From the NCBI GenBank assembly GCA_002451715.1, contig DKDD01000207.1, forward strand, positions 1 to 8,009: a stretch of 8,009 nt of DNA. The letters are read 5' to 3'. The notes below the pieces were generated by a model. The model was given only the letters and a program-made list of their open reading frames with translations. It was not told where the DNA came from and made no database searches. Positions 1-6,041 of the stretch are shown here, piece by piece. The DNA is from Ruminococcaceae bacterium UBA6857. Lineage in GTDB: Bacteria > Bacillota > Clostridia > Oscillospirales > Acutalibacteraceae. Within the stretch, counting starts at the first letter, position 1, and the number at the start of each line of letters is the position of its first letter. Both the position numbers and the translations under genes were made by a program.

Positions 1-1555
1 CGTTTTCAAGCGCTTCCGGTGCAAAGTCTGCCGGTGCGGCGCTGTAATCTTTATATGCACAGGCAAGAACGCGAAGAGCCTTGTCTGCCATTCTCTTGTT
101 ATCATTGAGAACGTTTGCTTTAATTTCATCGGTCATCGGAACAACTTTTCCGCCGACAAGAGCATGAGTACATTTTTTAAGAATTTCATCCGGTGCACCC
201 TTGGTGTACTGAACAAAATTGCCGTCCTCTTTATGAACGGTGGACATCATCTTTCTGCCCGAATCGAACGGAGCTTCACCGATACGAGGTGTTGTTGCGA
301 TAAGGTCGTTTTTGTGCATACCGAGCGAATTTGCGTAAGCAACCAAAGCAGCTTCGGTCGGTTCACCGGTAACTTTTCCGTTTGCGTCGATTTCTGCGTC
401 GCAGCAAAGAGCCATTGCTTTTGCAAGAAGCTTTTCGTCTTCGCCAAAGTGGTCAACAACGGTCATCTTGTTTTGAGTAAGAGTACCGGTTTTATCCGAG
501 CAGATGATCTGGGTACAGCCGAGAGTTTCAACGGCAGTGAGCTTTCTGATGAGCGCCTGACGTTTACTCATTGCGGTAACGCCGATTGAAAGAATAATGG
601 TAACAACAGCGGGAAGTCCTTCCGGAATTGCGGCAACGGCAAGAGCGATTGCGGCAATGAACGTATCAAGTGCGGTTTCGCCGAGGAACTTCATTGAGAA
701 GCCCTGGTCGTTCATAATAAGCGATTCAACAACACCGACAACGAAAACAAGAACGCTGATTCCGATGACGAGCTTTGTGAGGAAATGAGAAAGTTCGCCC
801 ATCTTTTTCTGAAGCGGAGTTTCTTCCTTTTCGGCTTCGCTCAAAGCGTCGGCAATTTTGCCCATTTCGGTTTCCATACCTGTATTTGTTACAACGGCTT
901 TTCCGCGTCCGTAAACGATTGTCGAACCGCTGTAAAGCATGTTCTTTCTGTCGCCGAGAGCAACGTCTTTTGACTTGTCTTTAAGATAAAGCACGTCAAC
1001 CATTTTTGTTACGGGAACGGATTCACCGGTGAGGGCGGCTTCTTCAACTTTCATTGAATGTGATTCAAGAACGCGGCAGTCCGCAGGAACGGCATCGCCC
1101 GCTTCAAGCAAAACAACGTCGCCGACAACAAGGTCTTCACTTTTGAGAACGACTGTTTCGCCGTCGCGCAAAACCTTGCTTGTTGCGGCCGTCATCTGCA
1201 TAAGCGCATCCATTGCGGCTTCGGCCTTGCTTTCCTGAACAAGACCCATAATGGTGTTGATGATAACAACAACCAAAATAACAAGAACGTCCGCAAAATC
1301 ACGCACACCGGGCTTTCCGCCGGCCTCGATAACCGCAACAACGGCCTGAATTGCCGCTGCAACAAGAAGCATGATGATCATCGGGTCAGCAAGCGAACCG
1401 ATAAACTTTTTGAAAAGACTTTCCTTTTCAGCCTCTTTCAGTTTGTTTTTTCCGTTCTTTTCAAGGCGAGACGCGGCTTCTTTTGACGAAAGTCCGGTTG
1501 CGGAACTTTTAACGTCGTTCAAAACCTGTTCTGCCCCTTCGAGATAGAACTTCAT
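1..1555 (-). CDS. Calcium-type (P2A) cation-transporting P-type ATPase, N-terminal 518 residues; gene continues past the left edge
   Basis: This is an ATP-driven cation pump of the plasma membrane, most likely exporting Ca2+. The reading frame is open from ATG at 1555 to the edge with no stop. An AAAGGA ribosome binding site lies 9-10 bases upstream of the ATG. Visible parts in order: N-terminal cation-ATPase domain (about 1-50), M1 (52-77), M2 (87-105), actuator domain with TGES at 176-179, M3 (259-281), M4 (296-326) containing PEGLP at 311-315, the phosphorylation motif DKTGT with Asp354, and the nucleotide-binding KGAPD motif at 452-456. VAAIPEGLP matches the M4 calcium-site sequence of SERCA/PMCA-like pumps, with Glu312 as the expected ligand. 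The family is usually around 850-900 residues, so the hinge motif GDGVND and M5-M10 lie outside the window. Family assignment is secure. Ca2+ as substrate is an inference, because the M5/M6 ligands are not visible. Confidence 0.95.
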   Translation of the reverse strand, partial: MKFYLEGAEQVLNDVKSSATGLSSKEAASRLEKNGKNKLKEAEKESLFKKFIGSLADPMIIMLLVAAAIQAVVAVIEAGGKPGVRDFADVLVILVVVIINTIMGLVQESKAEAAMDALMQMTAATSKVLRDGETVVLKSEDLVVGDVVLLEAGDAVPADCRVLESHSMKVEEAALTGESVPVTKMVDVLYLKDKSKDVALGDRKNMLYSGSTIVYGRGKAVVTNTGMETEMGKIADALSEAEKEETPLQKKMGELSHFLTKLVIGISVLVFVVGVVESLIMNDQGFSMKFLGETALDTFIAAIALAVAAIPEGLPAVVTIILSIGVTAMSKRQALIRKLTAVETLGCTQIICSDKTGTLTQNKMTVVDHFGEDEKLLAKAMALCCDAEIDANGKVTGEPTEAALVAYANSLGMHKNDLIATTPRIGEAPFDSGRKMMSTVHKEDGNFVQYTKGAPDEILKKCTHALVGGKVVPMTDEIKANVLNDNKRMADKALRVLACAYKDYSAAPADFAPEALEN

Positions 1556-1597
1556 GGCTTTCAATTCCTTTCTTTATTGACCCGATTTAAGACGAGT

Positions 1598-1640
1598 CCT
1601 GCCTTTTGCAAGGCACTTAATTTTTAAAAGCAGGGACGAC
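1598..1640 (-). promoter_or_regulatory. ATPase leader with two mutually exclusive stems
   Basis: On the minus strand a perfect 6-bp stem TGCCTT/AAGGCA (1600-1615) is closed by a GCAA tetraloop of the GNRA class. One of its arms also belongs to a competing pairing, GCAGG (1598-1602) with CCTGC (1630-1634), so both cannot form together. The ribosome binding site and start codon lie about 30-45 bases downstream. Competing stems in a leader before a metal-cation pump suggest regulation by RNA folding, but I do not recognise a known riboswitch class. Confidence 0.35.
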
Positions 1641-1671
1641 AAAAAAAGGACAGGCGCCCCTCCCCTATCCT
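1641..1671 (-). terminator. T-tailed hairpin at the head of the ATPase leader
   Basis: Read on the minus strand, AGGATAGG (1664-1671) pairs with CCTGTCCT (1647-1654), eight pairs including one G-U, around a 9-base G-rich loop. Seven T follow (1641-1647). This is the form of an intrinsic terminator. It overlaps the predicted transcription start (about 1667), so RNA from the nearby promoter would contain only part of the upstream arm. The hairpin may therefore end transcripts that come from further upstream, or the true start lies farther upstream and this is an attenuator. Confidence 0.45.
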
Positions 1672-1673
1672 AA

Positions 1674-1702
1674 GTTTTAACATAAATTCGCGCCGTTGTC
1701 AA
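1674..1702 (-). promoter_or_regulatory. Probable sigmaA promoter of the P-type ATPase gene
   Basis: On the minus strand a perfect -35 TTGACA (1697-1702) is followed after 17 bases by TAAAAC (1674-1679), preceded by TG one base upstream as in an extended -10. Predicted start of transcription is near 1667, giving a leader of about 110 bases. The -10 is imperfect, so the call rests mainly on the -35, the spacing and the TG. Confidence 0.55.
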
Positions 1703-1801
1703 TAATTATCGAAAACCTTGCGCCAAGAACTGACAGCTTTGTAATTAATTCGGCAAAAAATATTCTTTAATGCTAAATTTTATGAAAACTTTTATTGGAT
1801 T

Positions 1802-1898
1802 ACTCCTGTGAGGGAGCCAAGGAATGTTGTGCCGATTATGTTACGTTCTGCAAACAGAAAAGTAAACGGGAGCCTCACGAGACTCCCCTACGAATTAA
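1802..1898. repeat. Direct repeat copy 1 (about 97 bp)
   Basis: This copy matches 2017-2114. The first 55 bases are identical (1802-1856 against 2017-2071), and about eight differences, including one inserted A, follow. Weaker similarity continues to the left: TGCTAAATTTTA at 1771-1782 matches TGCTTAATTTTA at 1980-1991, and a decayed version of the copy 2 palindrome arm lies at 1787-1805. The region thus looks like a tandem duplication of a unit of about 210 bp. The stretch GGGAG/CTCCC (1868-1872/1883-1887) can form a small hairpin. Short open frames begin inside both copies (GTG at 1808 and 2023), but this follows from the repeat itself and they lack a ribosome binding site. Confidence 0.9.
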
Positions 1899-1947
1899 AC
1901 CGAACCGATTTTTATGAATTTACGTCGTACAAACAGTTAAGTTTCAT

Positions 1948-1968
1948 GGGTCGGCTCGGGTCCGACCC
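1948..1968. repeat. Perfect 7-bp hairpin between the two repeat copies
   Basis: GGGTCGG (1948-1954) and CCGACCC (1962-1968) are exact reverse complements around a 7-base loop. It lies in the unit 1 spacer and has no counterpart in unit 2. A shorter stem TACG/CGTA lies nearby at 1921-1929. No gene is visible in this stretch. Confidence 0.7.
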
Positions 1969-2002
1969 CTACGGAATTATGCTTAATTTTAATTTTGCGA
2001 AG

Positions 2003-2042
2003 ACGTTCCTTGGCTCACTCCTGTGAGGGAGCCAAGGAATGT
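2003..2042. repeat. Long palindrome at the left end of repeat copy 2
   Basis: Arms 2003-2020 and 2025-2042 are reverse complements over 18 positions with one mismatch (2017/2028) and one G-T pair, around the loop CTGT (2021-2024). In copy 1 the right arm is identical but the left arm has decayed, with only part of the arm still pairing. No run of T follows on either strand, so it is not a normal terminator. It resembles the hairpin of a mobile repeat or of a structured RNA. Confidence 0.85.
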
Positions 2043-2114
2043 TGTGCCGATTATGTTACGTTCTGCAAACAAAAAAAGTAGACGGGAGCCTCGCGAGACG
2101 CCCGCACGAGTTAA
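2017..2114. repeat. Direct repeat copy 2 (about 98 bp)
   Basis: Second copy of the repeat at 1802-1898, offset by 215-216 bases. Changes such as GACTCCC to GACGCCC weaken the GGGAG/CTCCC hairpin. To the right of about 2114 the two units no longer resemble each other. The right flank of this copy runs into a separate block of short hairpins. Confidence 0.9.
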
Positions 2115-2124
2115 TCTTTCAATT

Positions 2125-2225
2125 GCGTTTCGCAGAAACGCCACCGCAATGTTGAACGTAAGTTCAACGCTTCATTCGCCGAAGGCGTTCTTCATGTTTC
2201 ACCAACGGGCGGAACAAAATCCGCC
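2125..2225. repeat. Cluster of four short perfect hairpins
   Basis: Four exact inverted repeats sit within about 100 bases: GCGTTTC/GAAACGC with a 3-base loop (2125-2141); GTTGAAC/GTTCAAC with a GTAA loop (2151-2168); CGCC/GGCG with a GAA loop (2177-2187); and GGCGGA/TCCGCC with a 6-base loop (2208-2225). The spacers contain TTCATT and TTCATG. Arrays of small palindromes joined by TTCA-like spacers occur between genes in related Clostridia, to my recollection. No coding frame here is supported by a ribosome binding site. Confidence 0.65.
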
Positions 2226-2296
2226 ATTACCGTCAAACAAATCGTTTCATCAAGACCTTGGCTACTTGTATTTTTGACCGAAACAGAATGCCGTTT

Positions 2297-2345
2297 AAGC
2301 ACACAAAAGGCACCGCAAAATGCGATGCCTTTTGTGTGCTTTTTG
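2297..2345 (+). terminator. Strong hairpin terminator downstream of the repeat region
   Basis: A 16-bp perfect stem (2297-2312 with 2326-2341) encloses a 13-base loop with an inner CGC/GCG. Five T (2341-2345) follow on the plus strand. On the minus strand, directly after the stop of the Ig-like protein gene, the stem is followed by only two T and then AAA. It may serve the Ig-like gene as a two-way terminator, but the better T-run faces a plus-strand transcript coming through the repeat region. Confidence 0.75.
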
Positions 2346-2346
2346 A

Positions 2347-3693
2347 TTATTTTACCGTTACGGTACACTTATAGCTCTTTCCTGCGTGAACGGCGGTGAT
2401 GACCGCTTTGCCCTTTTTCTTGCCCTTGATGAGCCCTTTCTGATTAACGGCAACAATTTTTGAATTACTTGTCTTCCATGTAACCTTGCTCACCGCACCT
2501 TTAAGGTTCAGCGTGTAATATTTTCCGACGCGAAGATTGAGCTTTGAGGCATTAAGCTTTTGATTGACAACGGTGACAACGCAGGTTCGCGAAACACCGT
2601 TTCTGGTACCGGTAATCGTAACTTTTCCAGGTGCATAAGTCGTAACAACGCCTTTCGCGCTGACCTTTGCAACTTTTTTGTTCGAAGTCTTCCACGTTAC
2701 GGTTCCCGTTCCGCCGAAGTACTGAAGCGAAATCTTCTGTCCGGCATAAACGGCTTTTTTAGCCATGTTAAGCTGCCTTTTTTTAACTGTGACCTTGCAG
2801 GAAAGCGTATGTCCGCCCGTTGTTGCATAAATCGTTACGGTACCCTCTTTTTTCGGATAGATTACACCTTTATAAACTTTTGCAACGGAAGGATTGCCTG
2901 ATTTCCACGTTACCGCCGCCGAAGACTTGACGGTAAGTGTCGGCTTTGTTCCGTAATAAACGGTAAGAGTCTTTTGGCTGATTGTCGGAACAATGCGGAA
3001 TGTTTCGATGATAACACCATCATAGTATCCCATGAGAGTTGCGGTGACGGTTGCGGTGCCGACTTTGACATTGTTTCTGTATTCAAGGTAATAATCTTCA
3101 TTTTCGATGAGAGTTTTGTTTTTATATGTAAGCTTGAACGCGGGTTTAATTGCCGCGCCCGTATATGTTTTGTCGGAAATTTCAGTGTAGTCAATTTCAT
3201 CAGAGGGGATTTTGCTGACTTCGATTGTGAAAACGTCATAATTACCGATGTAAATACGCTCGTCGGCGCTGTCCTTATTCTGCACTTCGCCGTAATGATA
3301 AACAGTGATAACCGATACACCCGGCATACGCGCTTCAAGAAGATAGCCATAGAGGGTTTCGCTTACACCGATTACCGAGGGATCGGAAGATTCAACGCTG
3401 ATGATATTGTAAACTTCATCATCATATTCAATATCGGGTCCGTCATTGTGGTCGTTATCGTTTTTATAATAATCATAGTAACTTTCAAGCGAAGCCATTG
3501 CAAATTCATCGTGCGAATAGGCATAGTAATTTGTTTCGCCGATGATGTTGTCATCAAAAAGATAGTCCGAAGTATCAATGTATTCGGCAGAAGCTTTCAT
3601 TGCAAATCCGCCGTCGGGAAGCCATTCTGCCGTTGCCGCAAGCAAAGCAAACGCCATCAGCGCGGCAATAACTCTTTGAAAAAATTTATTCAT
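2347..3693 (-). CDS. Secreted protein with bacterial Ig-like (BIg2-type) domains
   Basis: The 448-residue product has a signal peptide: basic N-terminus, hydrophobic core 8-21, and a probable cleavage site after ALA-like KASA near 36. An acidic, tyrosine-rich segment (about 38-95) follows. A BIg2-like unit (about 96-160, with SSDPSVIGVSE) comes next, then a module of the type YTGAAIKP...NNVKVGTATVT (about 170-234). Three clear BIg2 domains close the protein (about 239-304, 305-376, 378-447), each with WKSGNPSVAKV or WKTSN..VA.V and a final CxVTV-like strand. There is no sortase motif, LysM, choline-binding or C-terminal membrane segment, so how it stays on the cell, if it does, is not clear. 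Such domains usually act as stalks or carbohydrate/cell-contact modules, and no enzyme domain is seen. The start is supported by AAAGGAGA nine bases upstream of the ATG. It is a single-gene unit between two terminators. Confidence 0.85.
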   Translation of the reverse strand: MNKFFQRVIAALMAFALLAATAEWLPDGGFAMKASAEYIDTSDYLFDDNIIGETNYYAYSHDEFAMASLESYYDYYKNDNDHNDGPDIEYDDEVYNIISVESSDPSVIGVSETLYGYLLEARMPGVSVITVYHYGEVQNKDSADERIYIGNYDVFTIEVSKIPSDEIDYTEISDKTYTGAAIKPAFKLTYKNKTLIENEDYYLEYRNNVKVGTATVTATLMGYYDGVIIETFRIVPTISQKTLTVYYGTKPTLTVKSSAAVTWKSGNPSVAKVYKGVIYPKKEGTVTIYATTGGHTLSCKVTVKKRQLNMAKKAVYAGQKISLQYFGGTGTVTWKTSNKKVAKVSAKGVVTTYAPGKVTITGTRNGVSRTCVVTVVNQKLNASKLNLRVGKYYTLNLKGAVSKVTWKTSNSKIVAVNQKGLIKGKKKGKAVITAVHAGKSYKCTVTVK

Positions 3694-3720
3694 CCTTACC
3701 GTTCTCCTTTTTACGTTTTC

Positions 3721-3756
3721 ATGAATATTATATCGGCTACAGTTAAATGCAGTTTA
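3721..3756 (-). promoter_or_regulatory. Probable promoter of the Ig-like protein gene
   Basis: A perfect TATAAT lies on the minus strand at 3727-3732, placing transcription start about 25-30 bases before the ATG. The -35 region (about 3750-3756) is poor, with TAAACT the closest match, so a second factor may be needed. The rest of the 3694-3944 gap is AT-rich and holds nothing else that I can identify. Confidence 0.5.
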
Positions 3757-3944
3757 AAATTTATACTATTTAGTTATATCATCAAATCAAAAAACTGTCA
3801 AGTTGAATCACCGATTATTTTTCATATTTCGAACCGAACGTTAAAATTCAAAATGCGCGCTCTTCTTTTTGTTACAAGGCTTTTTCCAAATATCGTGTGA
3901 AAGCAGAAACAGAATTTTTAATTTTTGTTAATTGCCGCGAAAAC

Positions 3945-3977
3945 AAAAAACGACCGTCGGCGCAACACCGACGGTCG
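3945..3977 (-). terminator. Intrinsic terminator of pckG
   Basis: CGACCGTCGG (3968-3977 on the minus strand) pairs perfectly over 10 bp with CCGACGGTCG (3951-3960) around a 7-base loop, and six T follow (3945-3950). It starts 18 bases after the pckG stop codon. A run of A at 3978-3983 would provide T in the other direction too. Confidence 0.93.
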
Positions 3978-3994
3978 AAAAAATTTGTTTTGAA

Positions 3995-5785
3995 TTATTC
4001 GGCGCAGTTCTTCTTGAGGGTTTCAAGTTCTTCCTTGAGTTCTTTCGGAAGCTTGTCGCCAAACTTAGCATAAAATTCTTCAATGCCTTCTGCATCCTTA
4101 GCCCAAAGTGACTTATCAACGTCAAGGATCGACTTGAGCGAGTCGATTGAAACTTCGCCTTCAAGACCTTCAAGGTTGATGTCTTCTGCATGGGGAAGAT
4201 AACCGATTGCGGTTTCTTCTGCGTCAACCTTGCCTTCACATCTCTTGAGGATCCATTCAAGAACACGGAGGTTGTCGCCGAATCCCGGCCACATGAAGTG
4301 TCCTTCGTCGTCCTTACGGAACCAGTTAACGTTGAAGATTTTCGGTGCTTTTTCTGGATCGAGCGAAGCGCCGATGTCAATCCAGTGCTGCCAGTAATCA
4401 GCCATATCATAACCGCAGAATGGAAGCATAGCCATCGGGTCGCGGCGAACAACACCTACTGCACCTGCAGCTGCTGCGGTGGTTTCGGAAGCCATGATCG
4501 AGCCGACGAACACACCGTGATTCCAGTCTCTTGACTGATATACGAGCGGAGCGAGCTTTGCGCGGCGGCCGCCGAATACGAATGCGGAGATGGGTACACC
4601 TTCCGGATTTTCAAATTCGCTTGAAAGGCAGGGGCAGTTCTTTGCCGGAGCAGTGAATCTTGAGTTGGGATGTGCGCCGGTGCGCTCGTCAACTTTTCCG
4701 TTCCAGGGCTTGCCTGTCCAGTCGATTGCGTTTTCGGGCGGATTCTTGTCAAGACCTTCCCACCAAACGGTGTTGTTGTCAAGGTTAAGGGCAACGTTTG
4801 TGAAGATTGTGCCTTTCTTTGTTGAAAGAAGAGCGTTCGGGTTAGACTTCATGTTGGTACCCGGAGCAACGCCGAAGAAGCCGTTTTCGGGGTTGATTGC
4901 ATAAAGTCTGCCGTCCTTGCCCTTACGAATCCATGAAATATCGTCGCCTACGCACCAAACTTTATAGCCCTTCTTAGCGTAAACTTCGGGCGGAATGAGC
5001 ATTGCAAGGTTTGTCTTTCCGCAAGCTGAGGGGAATGCTGCGCAGATATATTTAACTTCGTGTTCGGGATTTTCAATTCCGAGAATGAGCATATGCTCTG
5101 CCTGCCAGCCTTCTTTACGTCCCTGGTTGGAAGCAATTCGAAGAGCGAAGCACTTTTTACCGAGAAGAACGTTTCCGCCGTAACCTGAGTTAACGGAGAT
5201 GATGGTGTTGTCCTGCGGGAACTGGCAGATATATCTCTTTTCAGCGTCGATGTCGCAACGGCAATGAAGTCCGCGAACCCAGTCATCGCTGTCACCGAGA
5301 GCGTCAAGAACGTTGAAGCCGACTCTTGTCATGATGCACATATTGAGAACAACATAGATTGAATCGGTAAGTTCGATTCCGGCCTTTGAAAACTTTGAAC
5401 CAACGGGACCCATTGAATACGGGATGATGTAAGCGGTTCTACCCTTATAGCTGTCCTTAGCTATATCATAAAGCATTTTGTAAGCTTCGTTCGGTTCCAT
5501 CCAGTTGTTTGTGGGACCTGCTTCTTCCTTTGTGGGAGCGCAGATGAAAGTTCTTGCCTCAACGCGGGCAACGTCGTTAACGGCAGTTCTGTGAAGATAG
5601 CAATCGGGAAGAAGTTCCTGGTTAAGTTTAATCATTTCGCCGGTTGAGCAAGCTTCGGCACGAAGTGCTTCAATTTGCTCCTCGCTTCCGTCGATCCAAA
5701 CGATTTTGTCGGGATTGACAAGTTTGAGTTTGTCTTCAAGCCATGCAAGAACGGTAGGGTTCTTAGTCGGTGCATTTTTGAGCAT
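3995..5785 (-). CDS. pckG: Phosphoenolpyruvate carboxykinase, GTP-dependent
   Basis: Catalyses oxaloacetate + GTP to phosphoenolpyruvate + GDP + CO2, or the reverse CO2-fixing step common in fermenting gut bacteria. It acts in the cytoplasm at the PEP/oxaloacetate branch point. Family hallmarks (numbered from the upstream ATG at 5803) are the P-loop FPSACGKTN at 257-265 with the reactive Cys261, the metal-binding VGDDISW at 285-291, SGYGGN near 206-211, KKCFALRIAS at 216-225, GGRRAKLAPLVY at 411-422, and the guanine-pocket region NVNWFRKD...WPGFGDN at 491-511. These fit the GTP class, not the ATP class. I choose the second ATG (5785), giving 596 residues. AAAGGA sits about 9 bases before it, inside the first codons of the longer frame, whereas nothing like a ribosome binding site precedes the ATG at 5803. 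It is a single-gene unit with its own promoter, leader and terminator. Confidence 0.97.
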   Translation of the reverse strand: MLKNAPTKNPTVLAWLEDKLKLVNPDKIVWIDGSEEQIEALRAEACSTGEMIKLNQELLPDCYLHRTAVNDVARVEARTFICAPTKEEAGPTNNWMEPNEAYKMLYDIAKDSYKGRTAYIIPYSMGPVGSKFSKAGIELTDSIYVVLNMCIMTRVGFNVLDALGDSDDWVRGLHCRCDIDAEKRYICQFPQDNTIISVNSGYGGNVLLGKKCFALRIASNQGRKEGWQAEHMLILGIENPEHEVKYICAAFPSACGKTNLAMLIPPEVYAKKGYKVWCVGDDISWIRKGKDGRLYAINPENGFFGVAPGTNMKSNPNALLSTKKGTIFTNVALNLDNNTVWWEGLDKNPPENAIDWTGKPWNGKVDERTGAHPNSRFTAPAKNCPCLSSEFENPEGVPISAFVFGGRRAKLAPLVYQSRDWNHGVFVGSIMASETTAAAAGAVGVVRRDPMAMLPFCGYDMADYWQHWIDIGASLDPEKAPKIFNVNWFRKDDEGHFMWPGFGDNLRVLEWILKRCEGKVDAEETAIGYLPHAEDINLEGLEGEVSIDSLKSILDVDKSLWAKDAEGIEEFYAKFGDKLPKELKEELETLKKNCAE

Positions 5786-5890
5786 TGTGATCTTTCCTTT
5801 CATATTTTGAAATAAAAATTAAGTAGTAAGCGGAAAATCTTATGACTTTACCGCCGAAAATGCTCCTTGTTCTCCATACTACTCATGTTC
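5786..5890 (-). promoter_or_regulatory. Structured pckG leader with a possible 12-codon upstream ORF
   Basis: The predicted leader is about 105 bases. AGTAGTA (5877-5883 on the minus strand) pairs exactly with TACTACT (5822-5828). Inside it, GCGG (5851-5854) pairs with CCGC (5830-5833), flanked by AAA/TTT. A short frame runs from ATG at 5886 to TAA at 5848 (MSSMENKEHFRR). It starts only about 4 bases from the predicted transcript end, after GGGGAAC, so translation is uncertain. The outer stem is followed by TTAATTTTTATTT, a weak terminator-like tail. A role in controlling pckG is possible but not shown. Confidence 0.35.
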
Positions 5891-5896
5891 CCCTGT

Positions 5897-5925
5897 ATTA
5901 TACTTTTTTTCTTTTGTTTTTTCAA
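5897..5925 (-). promoter_or_regulatory. sigmaA promoter of pckG
   Basis: On the minus strand TTGAAA (5920-5925) and TATAAT (5897-5902) are separated by exactly 17 bases, most of them A. This gives a start near 5890. The 140 bases between this promoter and the stop of the upstream membrane protein gene (6041) contain no convincing terminator, so some read-through into pckG is conceivable. Confidence 0.85.
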
Positions 5926-6041
5926 GTGCTAAACGGACAAAAGACAAAATTTTTGCCGAAATCTCTTTTTTTGCCAAAATTGGTGTGGTTTTCGGGCGGG
6001 TTTTGAGTGGAAATGAGCGGCACGAATACCGACTGACAAAA

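Noticed and set aside
1560..1680. A yybP-ykoY (manganese) riboswitch before the P-type ATPase
   Set aside because: GGGGAG near the transcript start and a later GTCGTC recall that class, but the GTAGC continuation and the closing ACC-containing loop are missing and the expected stems do not form. A covariance-model search (RF00080) would settle it.
1802..2225. A CRISPR array or insertion sequence
   Set aside because: Only two long, unequal repeats are present with no regular spacers. There is no transposase frame, terminal inverted repeat pair or visible target duplication.
1808..2277. Two short frames starting with the same 16 residues (MREPRNVVPIMLRSAN) at 1808 and 2023
   Set aside because: The shared start is simply the DNA repeat read in one frame. 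Both use GTG without a ribosome binding site and the DNA is dominated by palindromes.
2974..3900. A 308-codon open frame on the plus strand
   Set aside because: It is antisense to the Ig-like protein gene and extends into its promoter. The protein lacks recognisable domains and has no ribosome binding site. The minus-strand gene has a signal peptide and repeated domains.
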